A stretch of DNA of 64,000 nucleotides from Cladophialophora immunda. Taxonomy: Eukaryota; Ascomycota; Eurotiomycetes; Chaetothyriales; Herpotrichiellaceae. The number at the start of each line of letters is the position of its first letter. Positions within the stretch are counted from its first letter, which is position 1. The notes below the pieces were generated by a model. That model was not told where the DNA came from and made no database searches. It saw only the letters and a program-made list of their open reading frames with translations. The translations under genes and the position numbers were made by a program. The stretch is from the NCBI RefSeq assembly GCF_000835495.1, contig NW_015622545.1, positions 4,108,042-4,172,041 on the forward strand. The letters run 5' to 3'. Of the stretch, positions 52,770-63,319 are shown piece by piece.

Positions 52770-54128
52770 ATGGCGACCCAGAATCAGCAGAATGAGGCAA
52801 GAGCCTTGCTTACCCTACTAGCGAAGGACCTGGAAACCAAATCCCTCGAACAGAAGCGACTCGAAGAAACCTTGGCCACCCTGAAAGTCTTGGGGCACAA
52901 CGCCAATAATGTATCCAACGTCTACAACGACGATGGGATCAAGACACTGGGAAGCTATGGTTTTGGCGATTTCTCTCGATCAGTTCGTCAAGAGGCCTTG
53001 AGATGCATAGCAAACGCGCTCCTCTTGATTCCAGCAACCCGAAAGTCCTCACTTAAAGCCGATCTCGACAAGAAAGCAACAGATGCACTTCATGAAGCAG
53101 ACGACGATGACGAATTTCTGCTGTCGCGGATATTGTTCCTGTTGACTTACGAACCTAGCATTGACATGAGGACCTTGATAGCAGATCACAATCTGGCGGA
53201 CGCCATCGTGAAGCATCTTTCGCGTCACGCAGATGGGGCGAGCAAGTCTCCAAAGAGCCCAGTTGGTCAGGGCACTTTAGCCTTGATGGAAACCCTCAAG
53301 CTTCTTTTCAATGCCACGAGTATCAAGACCGATCAATTCACAAAGTTTCAACCTGCTGTCGTCGAACTCTTCCGCCTTCTCATCCTCTCAGACATCCCGT
53401 CGCCAGCGCTTCAGCCGCCGATAAGCCTCCTTGTGAACGCTTTGGCCAACTTGGATATTGGGCCGGAGGCCGTGAAAGCCAGTGAGATGCAACCGACAGT
53501 GGACAAGTTGATGACGATCCTGGAACAAGCCATCCAAGAGCACTCTTCAACGGAACTGGACACGATTGCCGTTCCTCTATTAACGGTCTTGAGAAATATC
53601 AATGAGACTGCAGATCCCAACCTCCGTGAGATGATGAAGGCACGGCTTTTGCCTGACGATAAGGAAAGAGACCAACCCCTAGGGAAATCATCTTCGTTTG
53701 CGTCACAGCTTCTGCGACTGACTACGTCTTCGGGGATGTTGAACTTGTCTGAAGCAATTTCAGGGCTTATGTTTGAGCTTTCCGACAAGGACGCCAATCA
53801 ATACGTCAAAAATGTGGGATATGGCTACGCTGCAGGATACTTGATGACCCATAAGATCCCCATCCCAGAAAGTGCGAAGAAGTCGCATATTTCAGGCGAG
53901 TCGTCCACCGAGGTCCCGATCAACCCCATTACAGGCCAGAGGCTCGACAAGGAGCAGCCGATTGAACTGCCAGAAATGACAAGAGAGGAAAAAGAACGGG
54001 AGGCCGAAAGAATGTTTGTGTTGTTCGAGAGACTCAAACGGACCGGGGTGGTGAACGTTCAGAACCCGATGGAGGTCGCAAATGATGAAGGCAGGTTTGA
54101 GGAGCTCAGTGATTCGGATCCCGAATGA
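52770..54128 (+). CDS. RIC8: Ric8/synembryn, G-alpha chaperone and exchange factor
   Basis: Single exon, 452 aa. The armadillo-like helical protein carries the synembryn pattern: GSYGFGDFSRSVRQEALRCI, ANALLLIPATRKSSL, FLLSRILFLLTYEPSIDMRT, LALMETLKLLFNATSIKTDQ, LFRLLILSDIPSPALQPPIS, VPLLTVLRNINETADPNLRE, and the C-terminal NVGYGYAAGYLMTHKIPIPE then NPITGQRLDKEQPIELPEMT and REEKEREAERMFVLFERLKR. The last block corresponds to the G-alpha-contacting tail. Ric8 folds and activates heterotrimeric G-alpha subunits in the cytoplasm; in filamentous fungi it is needed for growth, conidiation and virulence signalling. The acidic end (ELSDSDPE) contains likely CK2 sites, a known regulatory feature of animal Ric-8. 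Confidence 0.93.
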   Translation: MATQNQQNEARALLTLLAKDLETKSLEQKRLEETLATLKVLGHNANNVSNVYNDDGIKTLGSYGFGDFSRSVRQEALRCIANALLLIPATRKSSLKADLDKKATDALHEADDDDEFLLSRILFLLTYEPSIDMRTLIADHNLADAIVKHLSRHADGASKSPKSPVGQGTLALMETLKLLFNATSIKTDQFTKFQPAVVELFRLLILSDIPSPALQPPISLLVNALANLDIGPEAVKASEMQPTVDKLMTILEQAIQEHSSTELDTIAVPLLTVLRNINETADPNLREMMKARLLPDDKERDQPLGKSSSFASQLLRLTTSSGMLNLSEAISGLMFELSDKDANQYVKNVGYGYAAGYLMTHKIPIPESAKKSHISGESSTEVPINPITGQRLDKEQPIELPEMTREEKEREAERMFVLFERLKRTGVVNVQNPMEVANDEGRFEELSDSDPE

Positions 54129-54651
54129 TTCGAGACCAGAAACCCTCCATGCTCTCTGCGCTTTGCTTGTGCCAAAAGCTGCCCTCGGGGACGACGATGC
54201 CAGAATTGGTGACAGCGATATCCATGGACCAGCATGTGCGAGTATTTTGCTACACTTGAGACTAGACCTAATCAGCCTCTTTCAGCCAATGGCTCTTGTG
54301 TCCTCTGTAATCGTCTCCTACGGCACTGGCCTGTTGTCGCTGGCGCCACTCGGATAAGGGAGTTCGCGGGGGCTGCCCACCCGGCAAGCGGGGCGAGAGA
54401 GTGGCCCGTTCCTGCATAAACTTGCAGTTAGTGGCCCCTTGGGCCCTTAAACGATAAGCTTAACTGGCTGCACCCTCCGCCCCGTCGTTCGACAACATGT
54501 TGGCTGCGCTGGCAAAAATTATCTTCCCCCGTCTTTCTCACCACCTCACCCTTCCACTTGCCCCAACCACCACCACCACCACCACCACACCGTTCTTTTC
54601 ACGAGAGTTGGCGCTCTCGAGCGCCCTTACTCACATTGCGTACAAAGGGCC
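54129..54651. promoter_or_regulatory. upstream region of mevalonate kinase
   Basis: 520 bp between RIC8 and the mevalonate kinase gene, same strand. Contains an ACC trinucleotide run at 54566-54589 in the probable leader. Confidence 0.45.
54566..54589. repeat. ACC trinucleotide run
   Basis: About eight ACC units about 65 bp before the mevalonate kinase start. Confidence 0.85.
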
Positions 54652-56115
54652 ATGGTCCATCGTGTCGAGTTAGCGATGAATGGCACTCCCAAAGTCAACG
54701 GGGTCAACGGGCTCAATGGCCACTCAAAGGATGGCTTGGTGCGCCGGTCCCTCTCAGCACGCAAGTCGTCGTCGCCTATGGCCCCCGCTTTCATGACTTC
54801 TGCCCCCGGCAAAGTCATTGTCTTTGGAGAACATGCCGTTGTCCACGGCAAAGCAGCAATGGCCGCGGCCGTCTCCCTGCGATCCTACCTCCTCGTTACC
54901 GCGCTCTCGAAATCGCATCGGACGATTCAGCTCGTGTTCCCAGATATCGGCCTCGACCACACCTGGAATATCGACAATTTGCCTTGGCATGTCTTCACAA
55001 AGACGACGCGGAAACCCCGATACTACGACATGGTGACATCGCTGGACCCTGAGCTCGTTGCCGCCATGAAGCCGCATATCGAAACGGTGTCTACCCATTT
55101 GAACGGAGACAAGAGAAGGATTCATCAGAATGCTGCTTCTGCTTTCTTGTATTTGTTTTTGTGTCTTCAGACGCCTGCTGCGCAGGCTTGTATCTATACC
55201 CTACGGTCTACACTGCCGGTTAGCGCGGGCCTCGGATCGAGCGCGAGCATTTGCGTTTGCATCAGTGCTGCCCTCCTCAAACAGATCCATGTCTTGTCTG
55301 GACCACATCACGATCAACCAGAGGAAGAAATCCAAATACAACTTGAGAGAATAAACAAGTGGGCTTTTGTCGGAGAATTATGCATCCATGGTAACCCCAG
55401 TGGGGTGGACAATACTGTCGCAACACATGGAAGGGCTGTTCTGTTCAAGAGGCTTGACTATTCGAAGCCCCCGAGTGCCACGCCACTAAAAGATTTCCCC
55501 GAACTTCCCTTGATGTTGGTCAACACAAAGCAACCCCGCACAACCGCCGCAGAGGTCGCCAAAGTCGCGGCCCTGAAGAAGAAATACCCAGCTGTGACAG
55601 AGGCGACTTTGGACAGCATTGACGAAGTCACGATGTCAGCACACGCTCTAATCACCTCGGAAGAATTCGATCCTGCGTCAGAGCAAAATATCGAGCATTT
55701 GGGTGATTTATTCCGCATCAACCACGGATTGCTGGTGTCACTCGGGGTGTCTCATCCCAAGCTGGAACGCATTCGGGAGTTGGTGGACTACGCCGACATT
55801 GGCTGGACCAAACTCACTGGAGCTGGAGGCGGTGGATGTGCCATCACGTTACTCAAGCGAGACGTTGACCCAGCTGCGATTGTCGAGTTGAAGCAAAAGT
55901 TCGAAGCTGCAGGGTTTGAGGAGCACACGACTACGCTAGGAGGTAATGGCGTCGGCATGCTCTACCCTGCAGTCCTGCACAATGGCACAGAGGAAGAAGG
56001 AGGCGAAGAAATTGACCAACAGAAGTTCCTCAATGCTGAAGGTGAAGAGGGAATTGAGGCGTTGGTGGGTGTTGGCCTTGATGAAAGGCGACCTGAATGG
56101 AAGTTCTGGAGGTAG
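54652..56115 (+). CDS. ERG12: mevalonate kinase
   Basis: Single exon, 487 aa from ATG 54652; a second start nine codons in (MNGTPKVNG) is possible. GHMP-family kinase that phosphorylates mevalonate with ATP in isoprenoid and ergosterol synthesis. Domains: FMTSAPGKVIVFGEHAVVHG near residue 48-67 (N-terminal GHMP strand with the catalytic region), LPVSAGLGSSASICVCIS (ATP-binding glycine/serine loop, about 190-207), GNPSGVDNTVATHG (catalytic aspartate), and the C-terminal LTGAGGGGCAITLLKRD. The first 45 residues are a disordered fungal extension. A Glu-rich insertion (NGTEEEGGEEIDQQ) and a tail ending PEWKFWR follow the core. The next gene on the same strand encodes a prenyltransferase subunit that uses downstream products of this pathway. 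Confidence 0.95.
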   Translation: MVHRVELAMNGTPKVNGVNGLNGHSKDGLVRRSLSARKSSSPMAPAFMTSAPGKVIVFGEHAVVHGKAAMAAAVSLRSYLLVTALSKSHRTIQLVFPDIGLDHTWNIDNLPWHVFTKTTRKPRYYDMVTSLDPELVAAMKPHIETVSTHLNGDKRRIHQNAASAFLYLFLCLQTPAAQACIYTLRSTLPVSAGLGSSASICVCISAALLKQIHVLSGPHHDQPEEEIQIQLERINKWAFVGELCIHGNPSGVDNTVATHGRAVLFKRLDYSKPPSATPLKDFPELPLMLVNTKQPRTTAAEVAKVAALKKKYPAVTEATLDSIDEVTMSAHALITSEEFDPASEQNIEHLGDLFRINHGLLVSLGVSHPKLERIRELVDYADIGWTKLTGAGGGGCAITLLKRDVDPAAIVELKQKFEAAGFEEHTTTLGGNGVGMLYPAVLHNGTEEEGGEEIDQQKFLNAEGEEGIEALVGVGLDERRPEWKFWR

Positions 56116-56609
56116 TCCAGCTACGGACCCGTTCCTTGATGTTTTATTAGCGAAGGCGCAATGCATCAAAGTTCCAGTGGGAAGGGCTATCTAATTAATG
56201 AGAGAGCAAAAGTTCTCGCGCTTTATGTATTATATTGTTGTCAACGACCTGATTATTGCAGCACGCAAAGAGAGACGATGTTTGTTCTGTATCACGTGGA
56301 GGAGTCGGAGCACAGTCCTCGAATTCCTCCGAAGCGGATTTCATCTTCGTATTGTTCTCTTCATTCCGCCCAATTTCAGTCAGATGGAGTGAGTGCCCTG
56401 ATGTGAATTGGCTTGTCCCTCTATGCCGGCCATAAAACCGTCTGGTCAAACCGCATGACATGGTCGCGAAGTTAACTCATCTTTGACTCGGCGACCTGAT
56501 CTCAACCCGGCTTGATTGCAGCCAGCCAACGTGTATGAGGGTTGCTCGTCGCTTGTCCATGCCTCTTCGCTGAAGCCTCCCTTCAGACGACTGATTGCCA
56601 GTTCACAAC
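56116..56609. other. intergenic stretch
   Basis: About 490 bp of mevalonate kinase 3' flank and promoter of the prenyltransferase gene. Nothing else recognised. Confidence 0.45.
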
Positions 56610-57847
56610 ATGGCTGACGCTGCTGCTTCGACCGCGATACCCAGAAAACCTAAGGCCAAGTCCAAAGAACCGTTCTACGCCGTGTCGCCCTTGTGGAAAG
56701 ATGTCGTCCCCATCCCCCTCATCGACGGCCCGCCAGGCCAGAAGGATCCCGGCCCCGCGCTGGCCACCATCGCCTACTCGGTGCGGTACAGCGAGGCCAT
56801 GTCGTACCTGCGGGCCGTGATGGCCGCGAACGAGTTCAGCCGGCGGGCGCTGGACTTGACCGAGGACATCATCGGGATGAACCCGGCGCATTACACGGTG
56901 TGGCTGTATCGTGCCAAGATCTTGAGGTCGCTGTGGGACAAGGAGGGGGTGAGTGTCGAGGATGGTGTCGGGGAGGAACTGGAGTGGTTGGAAGGGGTCA
57001 GTGAGCGCAATTTGAAGAACTATCAGATCTGGTGAGTTGTTGTCTATCTGCAAGCCCATTTATTCCCATTTTTTTTTCTCATACGGGCAAACCCAACCGC
57101 TCCCTACCAAAGTAACCACATAACGTCCCTTCATCCCTGACTTATACCTTGTCCTTCTGCAGGCACCACCGCCAGCTCCTGGTCTCCCTGCTGCCGACCT
57201 TCCCGGCCAACGAGCCCGAGTTCATCACGCACATCCTCTCGTTCGACGCCAAGAACTACCACGTCTGGACGTACCGGCAGTGGCTGTGCCGGCGGTTCCC
57301 GGACCCGCTGTTGACGACGGACGCAGAGCTGCGTGCGGTCGACGCGCTGATCCACGAGGACGTGCGCAACAACTCGGCCTGGAACCACCGGTACTTTGTG
57401 TGCTTCGGCGCCGAGGAGCTGGCGGCGATCGAGAACTCTCCGGGTGGCGGGATCCGCAAGGACGTGCTCGCGAGCGGCGGCGGCGGGCTGGTAGTCGACG
57501 AGGACGTGGTCGCGCGCGAGGTCAACTACGCAAAGGACCACATCGCCGCGGCCCCGCAGAACCCGTCGCCCTGGAACTACCTCCGCGGCGTACTCAAGCG
57601 CGCCGCCATCCCCGTCACCGACCTGCAGGTCTTCTGCGAGGGGTTCGTCGGCGGCAAGGACGCGGACCTCCTGAGCGACTCCGGCGCCGTGAGGAGCAGC
57701 CACGCCATCGACTGGCTGGCTGACATCTATCGCCTGGACGGCAAAGTCGAGAGGAGCAAGGCCTGTCTGGACGCGTTGGGCAGCAAGTGGGATCCCATCC
57801 GGAGGAAGTACTGGGATTGGAGGGCCAAACAGCTGGCTACTGACTAG
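56610..57847 (+). CDS. RAM2: protein farnesyl/geranylgeranyltransferase alpha subunit
   Basis: Two exons, 56610-57031 and 57163-57847, joined across a 131-nt intron (GTGAGT ... TCTGCAG) in a split Trp codon, give 368 aa. The ATG at 56610 (MADAAAST) is the first in frame; the frame stays open a few codons upstream without an ATG. PPTA repeats are clear: YTVWLYRAKILRSL, NYQIWHHRQLLVSL (spanning the junction), NYHVWTYRQWLCRR, NSAWNHRYFVCF and SPWNYLRGVLKR. The subunit pairs with Ram1 (farnesyl) or Cdc43 (geranylgeranyl I) and lipidates Ras- and Rho-type CaaX proteins. A Gly-rich loop (ASGGGGLVV) between repeats is a fungal-type insertion. Exon 2 is markedly GC-rich compared with neighbouring genes. 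Confidence 0.95.
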
Positions 57848-58077
57848 ACGGTACGACAGATGGTGAGGAAAAGGGCCGTGGGGACGGAATTGGATTGATT
57901 ACAACCAGACTTTGCTTAAAGCGCCGTCTTCGAGTCTGCTAACGTCTTCTATGTCTAAGCGATTTCTACATTGATACCTCAAAAAGGGTCTAACGCTGTG
58001 AAGGGGCAAGAGTCGATGCCGAAATGTTTCATGCACGAAACCACAGCACCGCAAAACTCTCTTTCTCCCTCCGGTCT

Positions 58078-59751
58078 CTAAATCTTCTCATCCTTGTCGT
58101 GCACAATGATCCTGATCCCTTGGCTATCCAGCTTCACCCCGGCCGTGAACAGATCCCTCGTGGGCGTCGCATCGCTGTCGTCCGTTTGGTACATTTCCAG
58201 ATTATACCTCATCACCATGGCGGCCACGGACATGTACAGCTGCGCGTACGCCAAGTGCATGCCGATGCAATTTCGGGATCCCTTGCCGAACGCCACGATG
58301 TATTTGTCCAGACGGCTGGTGGTCTTCCCCTCGGCGATGGCGTCTTCGTCCAGCCACCTCTCTGGATCGAATTTGCGGGGTTGCGGGAAGATGTTCTCGT
58401 CGATGAGGACCAGGTGCGGTGTCATGGCGACCGGCGTGCCGGCCGGGATGGTCCATTCCTTGTACTGGATTGGTTTGTCGTAGATCCGTGGCAAGCGAGA
58501 CAGCATTCCACCGGCCATCCGGACGCCCTCTTTGATGACCGCGGTCAAGTAGGGCATCTTTTCCAACGACGTCCAGGGAGCCACCGGGTCACCGGGCGGG
58601 ATCTCGACCTTGGACAGCTCCGCGCGCATCTTTGCCAACACGTCCGGGTTCTTCATGATGTGGTACGTGGTAATGGTAATAGCCCAGGCGGTTGTCTCAG
58701 AGCCCGCGGTGGCAATCAAGACGCCCTCGTCAATCAGCCGTTCATCGCTCAGTTCATCCTCGGGGAGATCGCTCGACAAAATCTGCGCGAAGATGGTGTC
58801 CTTGCGCCTCTTCTCGGTCTTGATGGCCTGCATTGTCTCTGGGTCCGATTTGATCTTCTTCACTTGGATCCCGACACGCTGCATCCAGGATTTCATGAAG
58901 CCGACCGGTGGAACGAGTTTGATCGCCACGGAGAGAGGCATGGACCGGACGATGGCCCCGATCAGTGGGAATGAGCGCACAATAGCCGCCGAGGCGCGTC
59001 CGCCAGTGTTGACGAGCTTCCAGGTCATGGCCCATTCCGGGTGGTGGATGTAATCGTACGTCCAGCCATAGGAACACTGCGTGAGCACATCGGTGGTCAA
59101 AGCCAAATACACGGCCTCAAGGTCCAGCACCTCCCGACTCCCCTTGATCTTGTCTAGTCGTTCGCACATGACGGCCAATTTCTCCTGGATGACGGGCATA
59201 TTCGCGACAATGCTGGCCTTGGAGAAGAAAGGATTCAGAGCTCCTCGCCTCTTTCGATGGATCTCGTGCTCCACGGTCATGCCTCCGGCCGTGGGCACCG
59301 CAAAACCCCGTGTCCACCACGCCCACTTGTCAAGCTTCAAGCCGTACAACGCGTCGAAGAAGTCCGGATCATGAATGTGCACGTCGTCCGGATTGGTGCG
59401 AATGATCGGCCCATACTTTTCGTGCATTTCCTTGATCTTCCACACGTATTGATGGCCCTTGAAGACGTCGTAGTAGGTTTCATACCAGTACGAGGCGACG
59501 GCGAGTTTGGAGCCCGGGAATCGCCGAAGGGGATGGAAGTAGATCCTGTAGACGGCTAAGACGAGATCATAGGCGACTCTGGCCAGAATGAGGTAGCCTA
59601 GCAGGCCGAGCCATGTTGTGGACAGGCCGAAGCTGATGTCTTGTGGCGAAACCATACTTCCCGGCGCGAAGGTCGATCTTTTGGCTGATCTTGGGATCCG
59701 AGAGGCGTCCAACGCGCAAGGGAACGACCTGCTCCCAGTGCTCGAGGACAA
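58078..59751 (-). CDS. cytochrome P450 monooxygenase
   Basis: Single exon; 557 codons from the first Met, or 525 from Met33 (MVSPQDISFGLSTTW) at about 59655, which I prefer because the membrane anchor WLGLLGYLILARVAYDLVLA then sits near the N-terminus. P450 landmarks: HPLRRFPGSKLA (proline hinge), WWTRG/HRKRRGALNPFFSKAS (helix C region), AGSETTAWAI (I-helix oxygen-binding AG.ETT), KEGVRM (ExxR), PERW (PERF-type) and FGKGSRNCIG (heme ligand cysteine). The overall look resembles the trichodiene-oxygenase-like CYPs widespread in ascomycetes; the substrate is unknown. No terpene synthase, PKS or NRPS lies within the window, so it does not appear to be in a cluster. Confidence 0.93.
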   Translation of the reverse strand: MSSSTGSRSFPCALDASRIPRSAKRSTFAPGSMVSPQDISFGLSTTWLGLLGYLILARVAYDLVLAVYRIYFHPLRRFPGSKLAVASYWYETYYDVFKGHQYVWKIKEMHEKYGPIIRTNPDDVHIHDPDFFDALYGLKLDKWAWWTRGFAVPTAGGMTVEHEIHRKRRGALNPFFSKASIVANMPVIQEKLAVMCERLDKIKGSREVLDLEAVYLALTTDVLTQCSYGWTYDYIHHPEWAMTWKLVNTGGRASAAIVRSFPLIGAIVRSMPLSVAIKLVPPVGFMKSWMQRVGIQVKKIKSDPETMQAIKTEKRRKDTIFAQILSSDLPEDELSDERLIDEGVLIATAGSETTAWAITITTYHIMKNPDVLAKMRAELSKVEIPPGDPVAPWTSLEKMPYLTAVIKEGVRMAGGMLSRLPRIYDKPIQYKEWTIPAGTPVAMTPHLVLIDENIFPQPRKFDPERWLDEDAIAEGKTTSRLDKYIVAFGKGSRNCIGMHLAYAQLYMSVAAMVMRYNLEMYQTDDSDATPTRDLFTAGVKLDSQGIRIIVHDKDEKI

Positions 59752-60411
59752 GTTTCTCGAGAGACAGCAGCACTGGGAGAGGCGGTCTGATGTACGATTG
59801 AAGTGCGGACTTTGGGTCCAAAAGAATAGGGGTTGAAGGACCGGGGGGCGCAGCCGCCATCAACTCGGGAGTCGGCGAAAAGATAAGCCGTCATTACATC
59901 GTATTTTCGAAAGGCTCTCGCGCGGACAGCGGTGTCCCTTGCCCGAGTTCTTGGACAATGCCAGAGAGCAATACCTGGTATTTACAGCAGTAGATCACCT
60001 GGAGCTCGCACAAAGCAGTTGACCTTGCATATGCAGGACGATCACGATTTGACAGGATGGCGGACGTCGGAGCAAGCACCGGTAAGCGAATTTGAACGGC
60101 TACCCAACTACCATAAGAGGATTAGAGGATTGTCTTTGTGACGAGGACGCATATTGATATCATGTCAGGGCTGACCGGCGGGGTTCCAAGAGATTCGGTG
60201 TCAATTGGAATTGTTCATGCGTGTCTATGGCTTTTTGAGGGGGTATCCATCATCAGTTGAGATCTTCCGCACTGAAGCATCTCCTTCGACATGTAGGTCG
60301 TACTGCGTCGTCGTCGTCACATGGCGTTGAGGCCAATATCCGTCTCCCCCGTCAAATCACTCGTTCTGAATCTCCCCACCACTGTTTCTCACTGTTGGGC
60401 CGAAAAAGGTT
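59752..60411. other. intergenic stretch
   Basis: 660 bp upstream of the P450 and 3' of the purine gene, both minus strand. No gene recognised. Confidence 0.45.
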
Positions 60412-62375
60412 TCAGTGGTGAAACAGTCTCGTGCTCTGCTCAATGAACGTTATCCCCAGGTTCTCTGCTGTGTCAAATACAGCGCCATCGTTCTGCGAGC
60501 CGGTCGGGGCAGCAATGTATTTCACGCCACTTCGCGCGGCTCGGTATACGTTGTCCACGAATGGGAACTGACTCATGTTAGTTGAAGAAAAGAGAAAAAT
60601 CAGTGAGGGCAAAACAAAACTCACAAAGGCATCACTTGAAACCGCCACCTCGCCGAGTTTGCCCAACCATTGCCGTCTCTCCTCAGGAGAGAAGGGCTTC
60701 GGCACACACCCTTCTGCAAAATTGCTCTCATAATCTTTCGTTTCGAACTCGCTCTGGGGAGGCACTTGGCCCGAGCACAGCATGTCAATGGCATTGGATT
60801 TTTCCGACCGCTTGACCCCCTTGGCCCATGCTATCGACAGTGTGCGTTCATGAAACCGCATCCACCAGTTATCGGCCTTGTCGCCTGCTAGTCTCGTGCA
60901 GTGAATGCGACTCTGCTGCCCAGCACCGAGACCAATAACTTGACCGTTCAACGCGTAGCAGACAGAGTTTGACTGGGTGTATTTCACCGCGATGGTCGCC
61001 ACAGTAAGGTCGCGCAGCGCCGAGTCCGAGAGCTTTGGAGAATCTTTCGGCCGGATAACGGAGTCGAATGTCTCGTTGGGCGAGATTTTCACGTCATTTC
61101 GTCCTTGCGTTAGTTGGACACCGTACACGGTACGTGTTTCTTGTGCGGGAGGCTCATAGCTCTCGTCCATTTGGAGGACCAGATATTTACCCCCTTTCTT
61201 CTTCTTGAGAATCTCAAGGGCTGCTGGCTCATACTCCGGCGCAATGACTCCATCGGAAACTTCTCGGGAGATGATCCTCGCGGTGGGGACGTCGCATTTG
61301 TCGGACAGAGCAATCACGTCGCCGAAGCTCGACATTCGATCCGCACCCCGCGCTCGAGCGTATGCCTGCGCTAGACCCGAAATCTCGATCCCTTCGATGT
61401 CGTCGACCATGTAGACTCGTCGCTCCTTTTCATTCAACGGTACCGCAATAGCGGCGCCGGCAGGAGAGACATGTTTAAAACTTGCAGCAGCTGGAAGCCC
61501 GAGTGCTTGCTTGAGTTCTTTCACAAGGGGCCAGGCATTTAGACAGTCAAGAAGATTGATGTAACCCGGCGAGCCACCTAAAACTTTGAAAGGCAGCTTC
61601 CCGTTGCGCACAAATGCAGCGGCGGGCTTTTGATGAGGGTTGGCGCCATATCGAAGAGAGAGCTGTTGCACACCATTCCCGGCATATTGTTTGCGGAAGA
61701 AGTCAGAAATGGCAGCGTCATAATCAGCGGTGTGTTCGAAAGCTTTCAGAGCATATCTCTGGCGACTCTCCTCAGGGATGTCGCCTTTGTCCAGTTCCTG
61801 AAGAAAGTGGTGATAGTCTTCGGGGTCGCTCAGAATAGTAACCCTAGCATGGTTCTTGGCTGCTGCTCTGATCAGGGTGACCCCTCCAATATCGATTTCT
61901 TCCACGGCTTCAGGGATAGTCACGTTGATCTTCGCAACAGTGTCTTTGAACGGGTACAAGTTGCAGACGACATAGTCGACTTTGTTGATGTTCTGGTCAG
62001 CGAGATCCTTCTCGTCAGAAGCGAGATCTCTAGCCAAGATTCCTGCGTGGACGGCCGGATGAAGGGTCTTGACTCGACCGGAGAGCATTTCGGGTGCTTT
62101 TGTGATGGCGGAGACATCTCTAAAGAGCATTAGCACATTCGGAGGGTTTGGCAAGGTAGGAAATCCCGCACTCAACGGCGAACCCAGCCTCGCGGATCAT
62201 TTTCGCCGTCCCGCCAGAAGCGAGAAGGCGAACATTCTGCTTGATCAAGCCTTTCGCGAGATCGAGTAGGCCAGTTTTGTCATAGACGGAAAGAATGGCT
62301 AACTGTGTTAGAACGAGGTGTGAACTGTGGAGGGTCACGTGGCAAAGGTGACATGCCTATCTTCTGGGAAGCCAT
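60412..62375 (-). CDS. ADE17: AICAR transformylase / IMP cyclohydrolase (bifunctional purine enzyme)
   Basis: Four predicted exons: 62375-62357 (19 nt), 62298-62172, 62119-60625 and 60567-60412, giving 598 aa. The first intron (62356-62299, 58 nt) begins GC rather than GT: exon 1 encodes MASQKI and joins to [18 protein letters not shown] with a good CTAAC branch site. The IMP cyclohydrolase domain has [37 protein letters not shown] and VVCNLYPF. The AICAR transformylase domain has [59 protein letters not shown] and [13 protein letters not shown], ending RLFHH. It catalyses the last two steps of IMP synthesis. The third intron (57 nt) is stop-free and a multiple of three, so its retention would add 19 residues. 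Confidence 0.95.
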
Positions 62376-63319
62376 TGTATCGCAGACCACTCAATGCTTG
62401 GAGTTTGGAGACTTGGAGGAGGAAATTGCTGTGTCGGTGGATGAGTCGTCTACAGAACAAGCCACATTGACTGATGGTGATTAGCGATAAGTTCTGCAGG
62501 AAGTCTTGCAGGGCGAACTTCAAGGTGATAATTTTTCCACCTTTAACTCCCGAATATGCAAAACATGCGATTGGAATCATGCAAGAAATTTCAAGATTGC
62601 ACTTCAAGGTCTACGTGCTCAACGTAGTGCCAAGTCCTACGGGGAAGTATCTGTATCATTTCCTCACCTTGGCCCAAACTTGTCGTGCTTGTCCTTGTTG
62701 CCCACCCGCAGAGAAAAGACGTCCCCTCAAGCATTGATTCCACTGCCACGTCGTTGACTCGACCGCCGAAACCCTTCTAACCGCGTCCGTGTCGGCGAGT
62801 GAGCATGTGGGGAAACGTGCCTCCTCCGCAAGACATATGACATAAGCGATACGGCCTCGCATGTGGGTGGCAATCACCGAAGAGGCGGCCGAGGTGTCGC
62901 GCCGTTGTCAATGACATCAAATATGGAATATCGTCAGAAATCGCCAGATCGATCTGCGACAAGGGGATCAACCCTTCTCTGCGGCCTTCCAGTGTATAGT
63001 CCCTCTCGAAGCACATGTATCGACCTTGATTGTCTGATTCGTCCAATCTGTCGAAAGAGGATTCGGTTCAGCCTGGTCAGAAAAGGAGGTATGCGTGAAG
63101 AATGATACATGGATTGCAGTGCGAGGCCACGAGAAAGTCAATCCCGACGTCATGCCCTCCCTTTCCCTCGTTCCTTCCGCTCTTCCTTGGACATGCACAA
63201 TGGCAGATATAATCAACAACCCTCGTTCTGAGGGACCTATCCATCTTGACACCCCAAAGCAGTCTCCAGCAGAGACTTTAGTTGAAAGCGGTCTGCCTCC
63301 GTCCACATGATCTGTCACC
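62376..63319. promoter_or_regulatory. divergent promoter, purine gene and PHO84-like transporter
   Basis: 944 bp. On the purine side are a TGAGTC element (62442-62447) and TGACTC (62755-62760), the half-sites recognised by Gcn4/CPC1 and Bas1-type factors in fungal amino acid and purine genes. CACGTG (62336-62341) lies inside the first intron of the purine gene. Assignment to factors is inference. Confidence 0.35.

Noticed and set aside
62120..62338. [12 protein letters not shown]... as the N-terminus of the purine enzyme
   Set aside because: Its first 12 codons lie in the predicted GC-AG intron, and the frame stops in the next intron. MASQKI from 62375 gives the family-like start.
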